DNA of 64,000 bases from Isoetes taiwanensis (Eukaryota; Streptophyta; Lycopodiopsida; Isoetales; Isoetaceae): the NCBI GenBank assembly GCA_021234155.1, contig JAJEKV010000002.1, forward strand, positions 44,321,203 through 44,385,202, in the 5' to 3' direction. The translations under genes were made by a program, and so were the position numbers. A model generated the notes under the pieces. That model made no database searches. It had not been told where the DNA came from and saw nothing but the letters and a program-made list of their open reading frames with translations. Numbering within the stretch: the first letter of the stretch is position 1; each line of letters begins with the position of its first letter. Positions 1-12,445 of the stretch are shown here, one piece after another.

Positions 1-379
1 CGAATCCCATTGCCAAAATAGTGTCGAATCTGAAGTTTTGATCAAAAAAAAAGTTATAGTAGAAAAATGACACTGCAAAAAGTTAGTTAGAACTCGCATT
101 AATTATCACACATAATAATCGGAATAAAATACACCGAGCTCTCTTATTGGACAGCTTTAAAAGCTGATGTGGCTTTTTAAGCATCCCCAATGGGACAAAA
201 TGAGATCTCAAATTACCTCTAATGCCTAGCTTGACGAAAGCAAAGGAAAGAGAATGGTGTTCGATTTTGGTGCCAACTCGCTTTGCACTTTGTCGAGATA
301 AAAGAAGTGCAAAATGGACAGAGTCATATGGGAGGTGATGGCGTAAGACATTAATAGGACCCCTCGCTCGACAGAGACA

Positions 380-577
380 TTGCCCGGCAATTCAGCTATA
401 CATCAAAAAAAGTCGCTATTAATCCAAATTGACCCAACACTTGTCATGTATAGATCCCCGCCATGTTTTTGCAATGGTTGCTTGAATTTCGTGATGGGAG
501 AATGTGAGAATCTCGAGCATTGTGGGAGGCGTGGAAGCCGCGACAAATCGGAGCCTAGCTTGCCCCAGTCGACCTAA
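380..577 (+). pseudogene. C-terminal remnant of a DDE-like transposase (copy 1)
   Basis: A 65-residue open stretch resembles the C-terminal part of the transposase remnant at 10205-11907. Both have an 'IDP' segment followed by a cysteine cluster of the form RS-x-x-CFC-x-x-C and then CEN-x-x-HCG. The rest of the protein, expected upstream and partly outside the window, is not readable here, and the flanks are full of stops. The spacing of cysteines and the final HCG suggest a zinc-binding tail, which is an inference. It is a decayed second copy of the same transposon family and lies about 10 kb upstream of the other. Confidence 0.45.
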
Positions 578-1051
578 CAAGAAGAGCTAGTTGGTTTTTG
601 GCACCGATGAGCAAGAACTATCCGGATGTAACCAAATTGAGACATATTTGCATCTTTTGCTGCCCTGTGGAGTCATGAAAAATGTTCCATATTTCGTCCT
701 CCCATGAAGGAGATGCATATTCTTCGTGAAGATGTGATTGACGAATTGCGGAAATAGAATGCTTGTTGGTGACAGTGGTTATAGCTGGTCATTACTATCA
801 ACTGCCATACAAGGCACAAAGCACAAGTACAAGTTGCTCGGATGACAAAATAGTATTGGTACCAAATTTAATCAGAATTGAGCAAAGTTCATGATGCAAG
901 GTCAAGCATAAGTTGAAGGGGGCACATACAAAGATATATGATCACACACAGAGGTGCATGACATGCTTATATCAAGCCTACACTGAGATTGTTGAGTGCA
1001 CATGACTAAGTTCTCAGACAAAGGAACTTTCATATTTGCCATCATCTTCGC

Positions 1052-1404
1052 TATGTTGAGAAAATTAGTCGATTGTCGTAAGTTTTTGTTATTTACTTAT
1101 TTTTTAACTGGCGCATTTTGATACTTCCATTTCAAGATCACGTAATATCTTCGCGGACCAAGCAAAATGTATATCGAAAAGTACAAAATGTTTATCAATT
1201 GTTGCATGAAGAAGTTAAACTAGTTCTGTTATGTTGAGAAAACTAGTCGATTGTCGCAAGTTTTTTCTTATTTACTTATTTTTTTAATGGTGCATTTTGA
1301 TACTTAAATTTCAAAAGATCACACAATATCTTCTCGCTTCCAAGCACAATGTATATCGTAGTACAAAATGTTCATCAATTGTTGCATGAAGAAGTTAAAC
1401 TAGT
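1052..1404. repeat. Two-copy tandem repeat, unit about 178 bp
   Basis: The block beginning TATGTTGAGAAAA at 1052 recurs at about 1230. Both copies run through a stretch with GCATTTTGATACTT and end in TTGCATGAAGAAGTTAAAC. They differ by scattered substitutions and small indels, so the duplication is not recent. No coding sense is visible. Confidence 0.85.
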
Positions 1405-2640
1405 CTGTGGAACTTGTTCTCATTAAATGGATATCAATAGCTTTTCTTTTGATTCATGAAACAAAGCAGAAAGTGGAACATGTATGGAGACAAAAACTCT
1501 TTGTATTACATATCACAAGATATACAACCCCGTCATATCGATATGATGCCAATATATACAAGTCCGTTGTTCATGTTTTATATTAACATTAATTTACATT
1601 CAAAAATCTAGACACACCATGTGAAGCCAGATATATGATTCTCACCGCTTCAATATGTTACTTTGTAGCTTGTCCATAGCCCGACATGCCATCTCTCGGC
1701 CCTTGTAGCCCTCCCTCGAAAAGCATTTGCCTCCAAACAAATAAGTACATCTGATGGATTTTCGAAAAGGATTCTGCTTCACATACCGGGCTGGTGTCCG
1801 GTGCTATCAACAAACCCTCTAGCCATGGTTTCGTGGCGTCAAGAGATATGTGTCTTCAACATCACTTTCCGCCATGAAGGTGGGCATATGCAATTTTCGG
1901 GGATTGAAGAGCATCTTGTACCCCTGAGTCGCCTACTATTAGTGTGTTGTCCGCCATTCCCTGCCCGGATACTTCTATATAAACTCAATTGGCTTCGTGA
2001 TACAAAGGTTTGTCTTCACTTGCTCTAATCCTAAAGGCAGCCCAAACAAAGGGTTTCCATCAAAGGTGAACCTTAAGTCCCTTTATCCAAGGCTATTGTG
2101 AAGATTTTATCCACTACTCTTGATAGGTTCCATGGAGCTATTGATGACCATATTCCTACTTCAGTGTTCAAATACAAATTCCAGGAATTGCCTAGGTGGG
2201 GCCTTAAAACAACACTTTCTTGCCTATTATATCATAATTTCCAACTAGTCGATCATCTGATACCAAAGTCCTATGTATTTGTTTTGCCAAAACATTATTG
2301 ATATCAAACACTATCAACCTTTTCTGCACAATCTCGATATGAAAGAACATGCAATTTATCAATAAAGTATGGTGGAGTTGAATAAAAAGAGATTTTATTC
2401 AAATTCAATGAAAAATGTGTATTTTATAATCAAATAGTGTTTAGCATTGACAATAGGGATAGGTCAAGCTTCTACCACATTTATTAGTACCGTGGTCTAA
2501 TAGTTTCTGCAAAAGCATGTGAATGGTGGTCTAACTCCCCTGAAGTAGTGCTCTGGTGAGAACATCACGCACGATCGATGCATACTTTGGCAAGAACCAG
2601 CCGGTAATCCAATGTGACAACAATAATTACATAATAAGTA
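1405..2640. other. No clear gene; possible decayed minus-strand coding debris
   Basis: No continuous reading frame of note. Around 1650-1760 the minus strand can be read as a short Lys/Arg-rich peptide ending in a stop. This could be the tail of the Ulp1-like remnant further right, but the link is only an inference. Confidence 0.3.
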
Positions 2641-2689
2641 TTAAAACCATTTGTTTGGTAAGACAAAAGAAGTGAGACACTCACATTGG

Positions 2690-2950
2690 TAGTTTTTACC
2701 AATAACGATTGTGTCTACAAACTTCCTCGCATATAAGCTTCAAACATAGAGGCCACATGAATCCCCATCTTTCCGTGGGACACTTATGAATCTTCACAAC
2801 CGGGTGAAGGATTTTGTCCATGCTTCAAAAGTGGGACACTCGACACAACCGCGTACATAGTGAGGATATAGAGCCCGCGAAAAGACCAGATCTATTTTGT
2901 CGCAAAATGAATGAAAGAAGTCGCTAACATGGTATCCAATCTACTCAATA
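2690..2950 (-). pseudogene. Ulp1/C48-type cysteine protease-like remnant
   Basis: On the minus strand a frame near 2740-2790 reads VPRKDGDSCGLYV, then a stop, then a hydrophobic/basic helix-like segment. In the Ulp1 (peptidase C48) family the catalytic cysteine sits in a (D/S)CG(L/V)YV motif preceded by a Val-Pro-Gln type strand, so this matches the nucleophile region. The stop just after the motif, and others upstream, show it is dead. Ulp1-like proteases are commonly carried by plant CACTA and Mutator-like transposons. Its position downstream and opposite to transposase copy 1 suggests both belong to one old element. Confidence 0.45.
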
Positions 2951-2959
2951 TTAATAAAA

Positions 2960-3631
2960 GGAGATGTGAAATACAAAAATACCTTTAAGTGCAAGCATGT
3001 CAACGCCAATGTCCCTGTAATTGAAGATCCGAACATGTTGATGGTGTTCTTACTCTTAGTAAGGCGCCATGTTGAAGATGGCCAAAGTGTGATGTTCAAG
3101 AACTCTACATAGCATTGGAATCATGATCCATCTCGCACTTCAGCTAATTTATCCCCTCGTAGAAGAGCTACCTTTACAATATCTCTTCCACGCTTCTGAG
3201 GTCGCCATAGATTTATCTTTTTTCGCTTGCCTTGGCCCATGCCGCAAATTCCATGAAGTCAGTTCTGGGAAGAACCGACGCCGGCCTTCTTCTTATCATC
3301 TAGAACACGTAGCTGCAGTACCTATAACAAGTTGAAAAGGATAAAATTACTAACTTGACTTACACATACAAATGAACAAGTTCAAAGTCCAAGACTGCAT
3401 ACATATCCACATGCCTGTTGGAAAATTTCCCCACATCCATGTCCAAAGACATCTTGTTCAAATAAATAACACTCCATTTCGTGCAAAGATCCCTGAAAAA
3501 TCCTTGCCTTCTTGAGCTTCATCATTCTGTTCAGCAAAGGCATCGTATGGCCTCAGATTTAGAACTCAGCCTCCTGGGTTCAATGACCAAGACATTTACA
3601 CAAATCATCTACATTCGCCTACTACTATCCA
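2960..3631. other. Unresolved debris left of a Helitron
   Basis: Only short frames with no recognisable motif. This sequence was the insertion target of the Helitron that starts at 3632; the base before it is A, as expected for Helitron insertion. Confidence 0.3.
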
Positions 3632-6600
3632 TCTTATATTATAATGTTTTAGTGCAAGTAATGGACCACGCCCTAGATCCGACTAAGATTTGATTAGAAA
3701 AATTGACGGCCGAGATAGCCCTTTTATTTTCGCTCCAAACGATTTAGGGCTTCCCTCACCATGGCGCGAAGCGGGAATTTTTTTTTGCCCGCGGACTTCA
3801 CCGGCAGAGCTCACAGAATGCATCGGCCTGAGGGCGCTTTTTTGTTGTTTCTCAAAGATTCCGCAAAGAACTTGATCTTCGTGACTTCATTCTTTTTCAA
3901 ATAAGTATGGCCTGTGTCGATTACCCTAAAACTCCCTTTCGCTTATGATTACCCGCAACTCATGCGAGTCCCATACCCCAAGGATGAACTCCTTGCTAGG
4001 TCATCCATCTCAAATCCATGATTCGATTAAATAGCCATGCACAAGGTCCGCAAGGCCCGCACTCTTGGGCGAAAGTTAGTAGCATCAAAAGCGGGACAAT
4101 CGCTTGCTCTTGATTTTATTATTTGTGATATGTGAAATGGTAAAAGGAGATGGTCGGGCATTTTGTTAGAAGCATTTTTTCCGCTTTTGGTGCTTTTGTT
4201 CGGCCATAAGTTACCGAGCCACTTCTTCAAGACATGCAAGGTATGGTTTCTTCGTTCCTTTGTTGTAATTTTGTTTCCTAACTTCTCGCTACTTTAAAGG
4301 ATGGTTCTGGTCCTAAGAATACTTTGTTGGAGCAGATCGACACCGATATGGCATCTCGCCACTTTTGCAAAGAAGAGCTACAACAATGAGTATGTCTATT
4401 GTCACGACGACTCTCCGATGGTGTCGCTCCATTTGAACCTCAAGGCATATTAAGGTATATCTTATGAAGGACAATTTAAGTTCTGATTTCTACTACACAT
4501 TTCCTCGTGATTTAAAAGATAATTATAACCATCAACAATGTGAGTCCAACTTTAAAGCGCACAAATCTACGACATTATCAAATTGAGAGCTAACTGTTGG
4601 TTTTCTCTCCAAAGTGTCCCACCTCAAACAGCTTGGCATATATGTAATGAATCAGATAGGGTCGGGCTATTGCAAGGCTCCAAGAAAGGTTGCGCCTTTC
4701 CAACAAAGCGCCACATGGTTTGCATCCGCTGGCATTGAAAGGTCCATTTTTGCAAGGATGTCTTTCTCGATTTAGTGTCACGAAACAAAATTACAAAAGG
4801 TTGATTTGAGCTTCATGCGGTGCGCGGTAGATTCGATTATGGCGTAAGACATCCTACATTGCAAAGTTTTAAGGTGACCTGTGGTCCCGATTTACCAATG
4901 TGTTGAGACAGCCAAGATTGATCCTCAAACGAAGGCCCTCAACCCCGGCTTGCAAGATCGGATATTTGGTGATCTGGATATGGCTCTCTCAAGCCTCTTA
5001 TGGGTTAGGCCAAAAAAATCTTTCATTTCAGCCTTTTTTCTTCATCTCATAAATGAAACAACAATAACTCTAATCTTGCATGGCACGATGGTTGGAAATT
5101 TAAAGTATGGAAATGTTATGTTTTAAAGTTTGCGGTTATAGCTCTAATGTTCAACCTGAGCTCGGTTCAGAGTAAGCAATGAAATCAAAGCTTGGATTTC
5201 TCTACTAGAATGTTTTTCTCTGTTGCTCTATACAAAGCTACCATATGATGTCCTACTTTTTGTGTATTTATTCTTAATTCACTTTGATCTCTTTGTAGCT
5301 TATAGTTTTGAAAGCACCGTTGTAATGGGTATGGCAGGGACCTTCAATCTACACTTTCTAAGTCCACAATTTTAAGACCTTAGCTACATTTTCTCCTCTT
5401 TTATGGTGCAGGAGATTATCACAACAGCTGATCACTTACAGAGGGAGCTCACCAAATTAAAATCAATTTGATGTTGCCTCCGCAACATGCAATGCTTCAA
5501 CCATGCTTTTCTAGAAGTCTTTTTGAACTTTTAATCTTTGTCAAGAACACAAGTGTATTTAAAGGCTTCAAAATGCATGCTTTTAAACTTTGATTGGAAA
5601 AACCTATAGAAAAACTTTTGAGAGTAATTGCGCACCAAAAGGATTGATTAGTAAATGCTTCGAATCCTTTATGGTCAAGGGCATACATGGATCTACCACA
5701 ACTAGGGTCTCGTGGCATAGGTATTTAATGCCTTCAAATGTGGCTATAGATTTTGAATAGTGGTTTTTCAAAAGCTACAAAAAAGATGTTGCAAAGTGAT
5801 TGGAAGTGTTGATCAACATATGCTTCTAATCATTTATATGACCAAGGACACCTATAGATCTATCACATCTAGGGTTATCTTCGGTTGGTTGTATATTTGC
5901 ATCATGTCGACCAACATGTGCTCGATCTGCAGTAGTAATTCATTTCAATATTCAACAAGCTTTAAAAGTATTTAAAGTATGGCTCTAGACGTATTAAAAA
6001 AGAGGAAAGAGTATCTTGCCTTCACATGGTAAAGTAACTACTAGAAATGCTATTTAGATAGCCTACATTTGTTGTTGTGTATACTATGCATGTTCCATGA
6101 TTATAACCTAAAGATCAAATATCACCTATGCCTTTTGTATGTAATGTGATAGAGGCCCAACCAATTGGGATGTAATCAATCGTAGTTTAGTTTTTAGTTT
6201 TGGTAAGCACTGATCTAACACAAGAAAATATCAGCGCATTTGCTTAATTTTATTGCATTTTGCAAGCATTTGCTTAATTTTACTGCATTTTGCAAGGAAA
6301 GCTGAAAAAAACGGGGAGATGGACAATACAACTTCAATACAATATGTATTCTTCTTATAACATATTTATATTATGAAGGTCAAGCATAATCAACGATATC
6401 AGGAAGGCAACCTAATCAAGCAAAATAGGAAGTTACAACAACCAATCATTTTGTACCCTTTAAACCATGTGCATAAACACCACATAAAAATAATGCCATT
6501 ATGCCTTGAGATGGCATGAATTTGAGGTTGTATATGCATAGAAAAGTTAGGAAATTGCATTACAAAAATCAAACAATTTCATATTCCCATAATTGTCACG

Positions 6601-7167
6601 TCATACAATTGTATATGAGTGACATAGAATTTAATCTATCGGCATGGATCAAGTACAATGCACGAGCTCACAAGAGTTCTCTATATTAAAAAAGTGAAAG
6701 TATGATATTCTATATCGAGTGGTACCACATAAACACAAGCCATATAAACACGAACCATATATAGCCCAACAATGTTGTACTTGGTTTTCTATATCTCAAA
6801 GTTTATATTCACCAGTTTGGGTGCCCATGAAAAGAAGATACATATATATTTTTGAGCCAATCTTTTAATACGAGTGTATAAATGCAAAAAGAAGAGACAA
6901 ACTTTAAAATCCATTATGGTAAGACCCGCTCCTCCAATATACGTAAAACAAGGTGCAAAATTAGCTTAATTATTATATATAACTATTATGTTCCAACTTT
7001 GCCCGTGGAATTTCCATATTAGAACGAAGAGGTTCTGAAGTTTATAATATATTTCAAGTGAAGCTTTTCTCAAGACTACAAAGTTAGTTTATGTCTGGCT
7101 CTTTTCTTCTCTCTGATCCCCTACATGCACCCAACTTATGCCCAGCAACGATGGGCACCATTACTAG
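3632..7167 (+). mobile_element. Helitron, complete ends, non-autonomous
   Basis: The 5' end starts TCTTATATTATAATG after a flanking A (3631). The 3' end is CTAG (7164-7167) followed by T. A hairpin with stem TGCCCA/TGGGCA (7139-7157) lies 6 bp before CTAG. This is the known Helitron signature: 5' TC, 3' hairpin plus CTRR, insertion between A and T, no target duplication. The last ~38 bp match, with one difference, the 3' end of the minus-strand Helitron at 29211. No Rep/helicase gene is visible, so it must rely on enzymes from elsewhere. Inside are short open stretches near 4040-4240, 4590-4780 and 4880-5125 that look like scraps of captured exons, but I cannot identify their source. Confidence 0.9.
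5590..5880. repeat. Diverged two-copy repeat inside the Helitron
   Basis: The stretch with TGCTTCGAATCCTTTATGG (5656 onward), ending near CTAGGGTCT, recurs in diverged form from about 5820, ending CTAGGGTTAT. Each copy is about 100-130 bp. The two copies probably arose by local duplication. Confidence 0.45.
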
Positions 7168-7490
7168 TATTATTTTAAAAGTTTTTAACTTGGATACTAG
7201 ATGTAAAAAAATGTAAGAAATGTAGATCAAGTTACCCAGAGATCATTCTTCTCGCTTCTGACATACTGTTTTCTGAGTCGGCAGATCCATTTCCTTCCCT
7301 ACTTTTTTTTTTCCTCACCGTGATTCTTATTAGGTCCGTAATCCTCGCCTTCAACCTCTCCCCGCTTTCTCATTGTCATGAAATTCAGCCCTTTGCTATG
7401 TCGGGCAATATTTGACACAAACTTAAAAGTATCCCGCTTCTACATCTTGATGCTTCTAAGATTCCTCTTCATTAGGACCTGAAATATAGG
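7168..7490. other. Non-coding flank between Helitron and next gene
   Basis: AT-rich sequence without a readable frame or repeat that I can name. Confidence 0.3.
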
Positions 7491-7493
7491 ATG

Positions 7494-7970
7494 TCATGGA
7501 TTTCTCACCGCTTCATTAATCAAATAAAATATTTTCTTACCGCTTTCCTCTTTCTTCAATTGTCTTCTTCGTGGCTTTTTTAGGCGTGGAGTTCTTCTTT
7601 GAGTCACATTTTCTCCGCTGTTGCCTTTACTTTGAAGATGTGGCCTTAGCCGCTCCTCAATCTCTCGAAGTTCCTCGCCATAACTGAATGTCACCATGCA
7701 CTGGTGCTGCCTCCTCAACCTCAGTATCACCGCGGGAATAGTGATTTTGCTTTTTCCTTCAATCACCGCTTTCTTTCCCTCGGCTACATCTTGCACCTCA
7801 ATTTTCTTTGGAACCTCCAAAACTGTGGAAACCGAACCAAGAATAAGAAATTGCTTCCTCTCGACACAATGCAAATTGAATTTGAAAACAAGCGCATCTG
7901 GACTCATGGTGTAATTTCTCGCTCGATAGTTTTTGGCACTTTGAAGCTCTGAAAATAAATCACATAACAT
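7494..7970 (-). CDS. Hypothetical protein, 158 aa, basic C-terminus
   Basis: The longest uninterrupted frame in this part, 158 codons with an ATG start. The first ~100 residues contain alternating hydrophobic and charged stretches. The last ~45 are rich in Lys/Arg (for example RRTPRLKKPRRRQLKK) and could act as a nuclear localisation or DNA-binding tail. I do not recognise the family. It lies on the strand opposite the transposase remnant at 10205-11907 and may be the 3' exon of a multi-exon gene that includes the frames at 8725-8916 and 9189-9675. It could be the second gene of the same transposon or an unrelated host fragment; both are inferences. Confidence 0.4.
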   Translation of the reverse strand: MLCDLFSELQSAKNYRARNYTMSPDALVFKFNLHCVERKQFLILGSVSTVLEVPKKIEVQDVAEGKKAVIEGKSKITIPAVILRLRRQHQCMVTFSYGEELREIEERLRPHLQSKGNSGENVTQRRTPRLKKPRRRQLKKEESGKKIFYLINEAVRNP

Positions 7971-8724
7971 GATATCGGTCTCAAACTAATCAGTCTCTAA
8001 CCGTTTCTACATATCAATAGTCGTATATATTACTAGAACTCATCTACATTGAAGTACTTTGAGTACATACACATGTAAACAAACTATTTTTATCTAGATG
8101 GAATGTACATGTAATGTACATGAATGTGCTCCAATGTATGCACATGTACACATCGGACATTACATAAAATACCTCTAAATGTTCTCACAAAAACTTCAAG
8201 ACACAACTCCTAATTTTATGTATTTAAGTTCTACATTTAGGACCCTACAGACGTGGAATGTACAACATGTATGTAAGAAACACATATATGTATGACATGC
8301 AAGCCAAGGAACTATAAGTATAAAATAACCAAGATTACACTCCCACATGCTGTAGCAAAACCTTAAGTGCAAACAATCTACATGTAAATGGATTCTACAT
8401 GTAAATGGATTCTACATTGCAAAGTAATCCCTGGTGCAAAAAATTGAACATAAATCATGAAATAATCGCTTACCTCCAAGCAGTACACACAAAGGTCTTT
8501 GAAATGTTATCGCCTCATTTGCATGCTCTTGGGCGAGGATAGTCCAGCAGAAATAGAATATGAGAAACGTAAGATATGAAATGAATGCTGCATGGAGCAA
8601 CTAGGATAGGTTCATTATTAGCAAAGCCATTACCGCAAAACACACATCCATGCACGATATGAATTTTTCTTCAGTGGAGAGATCATTAAGCTTGTTTTGG
8701 GCGAAGGAGAATCGCCGCAATGCA

Positions 8725-8916
8725 TCATGTACTTATGCATATCGTCAAGCCGTCATAAACACTCAAACCAACTTTTGTGAGCCTCCTCAGGTTCCGCAAT
8801 CCTCTTTTCACATAACTCCTTCTCTCTCGAATGGCTTTCTCCAATGGCTCACGAATTCTCTTGACATTTCTTCCTTCCCCGGTTCTATCCTCATCAAAGG
8901 TCAACCTCTGGCCCAC
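8725..8916 (-). CDS. Hypothetical exon-like frame, 63 aa
   Basis: A short basic frame (RIREPLEKAIRERRS and following) rich in Arg/Glu, so probably helical. It lies between the larger frames at 9189-9675 and 7494-7970 on the same strand, so it may be a middle exon of the same unknown gene. Splice sites were not established. Nothing identifies its function. Confidence 0.25.
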   Translation of the reverse strand: MGQRLTFDEDRTGEGRNVKRIREPLEKAIRERRSYVKRGLRNLRRLTKVGLSVYDGLTICIST

Positions 8917-9188
8917 AGCCTTGATGTCTCTCTTATTCTGAAGGCGTCGTCGAGAACACTATTGATGTCTTCTTGTATACGTGCTAGGTCCTCTTCATGT
9001 GCATCCTTTCTTCCCGAAATCTTATTTATATTGTCACGTGATTACGTGCTGAATTTTCGGTTCTTCAACCTTGGATGTGCTGCTAATTAACTCTCCATGA
9101 CACTGGCTGCAAACGAGTTTCGCAGCAAATTCAAGCTCTTCCTTAGGGTAAAAATCCTTGCTGAAATTTAGGAACACGGGATGTGGAT

Positions 9189-9675
9189 TTAGAGGTCCCA
9201 ATTTCTTCCGTAATAGCAGATTCTTTTTGCTCCTCCCTTTGCCAAATCTTTGGCCAAAACTTTAAAAGTATCCCAATCTACTTTTTTACTTGTCAATTGA
9301 AGGGCAAATGCACGAGCAAAGTACTCGGTACATGGCGATTTGTGACCTCCCCGCTTACCAAAAACAATTTCATAATGTTTGTAGAAGTTCTCGCCCACTC
9401 GGCTTCACGCTAGATTCTTTGAACCCCCGTCGTCTTTGGGCCCCCACTGCTCGTCCATTATCCGTTGTAAATCTGAAAAAAATTTCATCAGCATTGACAC
9501 ATCTTACATGCTTTGCTTCCACAAATGTGGGTTCTTCACAAATAAGTCTTCTTTTTGGCCCCGGTTCCTCAAAAAGTTTGAACCTTCCTCTTGTTTTTTC
9601 GGCTTTCTTGCTAGAATCGGCTATTTTCAAATTTTTGTTTAATCTGAGTGACTTCCGGGAGGCAAAGGCGTCCAT
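9189..9675 (-). CDS. Hypothetical protein, 5' part, two overlapping frames
   Basis: The first frame (9675-9370) starts MDAFASRKSLRLNKN and is Lys/Arg-rich. Within it a run of T residues followed by CAG, just before a segment read as MDEQWGPKDDGG, looks like a 3' splice site; reading through it changes frame. The second frame (9398-9189) contains YKHYEIVFGKRGG and ends NWDL. The spacing suggests at least two exons of one gene running leftwards, divergent from the transposase remnant that begins at 10205 with a ~500-bp gap. No known domain is recognised. It may be an accessory gene of the transposon. Confidence 0.35.
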
Positions 9676-10204
9676 TGCTTGGATTTGGGCAAGGATTTCG
9701 AGGAAGAAGAATAGTTACAGTCAAATTACTTCGTTGATCACGCACAAACACAAAAAAAAAAATGGACGGCGGCAAATTTTTTCCTAAACAGAAACACTTA
9801 ATCTCCCTCAAAAAATTGCAATGAAGGTCCGTTACGGTTTGCCAACGCCACTCATAATTTTGAATTGCTGACGTGGCTACTCCTAATCATTACATATCCC
9901 AACTAACTAAAATTCAAAAAAATAACAAAAACAGTTTTACATGCTACATGCCCTACATTATACATAATGTAAGGGCATTTTTTTTAGACACCCTAGCTTT
10001 CTTTTACCCATGTATTGTAGATGTAGGCAGTAACTAAGAAGAAATTAGTGTGGAGATGTATTAATTGTCAAAAAATTATGTGACTTCATAGTAAATGAAA
10101 TAAAATTCATGTCAGAATGTACATGTATGTGTGGGAGTTTAGGGTCTTGAATATGTAAAAGATTTGTATGTAATGTAATGTAATGAGGTGACTAATTTTA
10201 TCTC

Positions 10205-11907
10205 ACTGTAATTTTACAGGCTGAATTATTCCAGAATTTTGTGGATCAGTATCTAGAGGTTCGGATTGGGCTTAGGCAATTTGAATACTTAAAACCTTCT
10301 TGCATTAGAAAGCTAAAGGAAAGAAACACATGTTGTTGCGTGAAACATAAGCAATCAGATCTGTACAAGCAGGCATTTAATTTGATGAGGTCAAGACTCC
10401 ATGAAAATTGTTCGTGCAATTGTGGTGTGTGCGCATCTGAAGCTCATGCTGGAATATCTCAAGCCAAGAACAAGACATTTGATAATGCTAGCATATTTTG
10501 GAGGGCTATGGTATGTGACAGAAGCAGCGAAAGCAACGAAAGTGGCATAAGCTACAATGTATCAAATCGATTGAAATTGTGGAAAACAATTAATTGAGTT
10601 GTGTCCAAGAGAATACAAGGAGCAGATTGATCAAACGCTTGATTGGCAAGTCTATGGTTACGTTAATGAGCCCTCGAAGAAAGGAACTTCACGAAGACTA
10701 AAGCTAATTGACAAGAAAGGCAGCTCCAGTAATATGTTGGATAACATGTTTGATCATATGTCGAAGTTTGTATATCATAACTTTGTGGCACATTGGCAGA
10801 GCAAACAATTCAAGGAATCCATGAAGAGTCTTCGTGATGATACCGTATTATAAGTTAGATTTCTCGGAGAATTATACTTTGAAGCCATTCAACGAGATTC
10901 AAGCACAACATTGGTACAATGAACAAATCAGCATATTGGTCCACATCACGATGTTCAAGGTACAGGGTAAAATGAGGAAATGTGTGCACTTCTTTATTTC
11001 AGATGACAAAACACATGATACTCACTTTGTACAAAAAGCATTCAAGATGCACCTCAATTGGCTGAAAGAAAATGGTGCTGGTCATATGAAATACCACTTA
11101 GTTTGGTCTGATGGGTGTGCAGCCCAATTCAAGTCGAGAAGAGCTTTCTATCATGTAACTAGGTATCATCAAGAGCATAAGATCAGAATGCACTGGAATT
11201 TCTTTGGCTCAGGACATGGGAAGGGCACACATGACGGAGAAGGAGCCATAGCCAAACTATGGCTCGAGGGAGAACAAAGAAAAAAGGATGGGAAAGTGAT
11301 AAAAAAATGCGGCCGCATGTGAGGTTCTTGAAGAGAAAATTTCTGATGTGGAAAGGGTATTTTGGAAGGTGTCTGACATTGACCGTTCCCAAAGATTTGA
11401 CGTGCTCCCAGTGAAAGGGGTGCAATCTCTTCATTGCGTATCATCCATAGATCCAAATGATCTAACAAAGTTAATGTGTAGATCTCTTTCATGTTTTTGT
11501 AAGGCATGCATCAATTTTGATTGGCCCGCTTGTGAGAATGCCGATCATTGTGGCGTGGGAGTTGAGAAAACTAGAGCCTACAAACGGGGACAATGTTGAA
11601 GAAGATGGGTAATGAGGCGCAGGGACTTGTGGGCAAATGACGTGGACAATGTGGATGAGACAAAGCAGGTTGGAGATTATTTTGCATCATTCACATCCCC
11701 TGCACAATTATGAAAGGGGTCCCTTATTATCTCATCCAAGGCATAGAAGTGAAACATGCCCTCGAAGAAGACACCCAGGATGACTATGGAAATGAATTTT
11801 ATTGTGGTAATGAAGTTATAGCCGGTAACTACTTTGAATTGATTCCCCGTTGCCATCAAAAGTACAGCTTATTCAAGGAAAGAAAGTTCTTGTCCATCCC
11901 GAAATAG
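10205..11907 (+). pseudogene. DDE-like transposase with frameshifts (copy 2)
   Basis: Four consecutive frames join by frameshifts into one protein of roughly 550 residues. The first begins after a 3' splice-site-like TTTTACAG. Domains in order: a cysteine-rich segment (CSCNCGVC), a helical middle, then DFSENYT (about 10858-10880), WSDGCAAQFKSR (about 11107), and FFGSGHGKGTHDGEGA (about 11203-11250). The tail contains CFCKACINF and ENADHCG. The spaced D, SDG and HGK..DGEGA blocks are of the kind seen in a group of cut-and-paste transposases better known to me from animals. I read them as the RNase H-fold acidic residues, which is an inference. Frameshifts near 10597, 10850 and 11322 make it inactive. 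A second, more decayed copy lies at 380-577. Confidence 0.6.
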
Positions 11908-12199
11908 TGAATTGGGGTGAGATTTCCATTGAGAGCGATCAAACATAAGATTAAAGGTACATCTTATGCATATGAACTCGACTAACTATTGGCATGAAAT
12001 GTTGTTTGGAAAATTTGCCGGGGATTGTAGAATCTCCGTGTACGTTAACCCGTTGTTGAAGTAACTTAAAACCTAATGTAATCGTAATGTGAACCGTTAA
12101 AAACACAAACATTAATATATTGTTTATATAGTTCCAAGATCATATACTTAGTGTAAGTTGTAAAAAACACCGTAAGCGTAAGGTCTCAAGATTCAAGAT

Positions 12200-12445
12200 T
12201 CAAGACTCAAGATTCATACGTAGGTCCCGCAATGTGAGATCAGCAATGGTCCCGTTCCCAAAAATTGTGAGAAGAGTGTCCATGACAAATTGTTTGAAGT
12301 TGGTGAAGCTCCAATGTAAGCAAGACATGTGCTTCTCGCAAGGTTGCCATTTATGATAGAGATTGGTAAAGTATGGTTTGAGGCTATTGAATCTCCAAAC
12401 CTCAACCCTTTCAAAGACTTTGTTGAGTGCTTTTTGCATGCACAA
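12200..12445 (-). CDS. Hypothetical frame, 81 aa
   Basis: An 81-codon frame containing WRFNSLKPYF and CLHWSF. It runs opposite to, and just downstream of, the transposase remnant, the same relative place that the Ulp1-like remnant occupies near copy 1. It may belong to a second gene of that element, but no catalytic motif is visible. Function unknown. Confidence 0.25.
   Translation of the reverse strand: MCMQKALNKVFERVEVWRFNSLKPYFTNLYHKWQPCEKHMSCLHWSFTNFKQFVMDTLLTIFGNGTIADLTLRDLRMNLES

Noticed and set aside
3632-7167. Autonomous Helitron with Rep/helicase
   Set aside because: No replication-initiator HUH motif or helicase block was found on either strand in any Helitron here.
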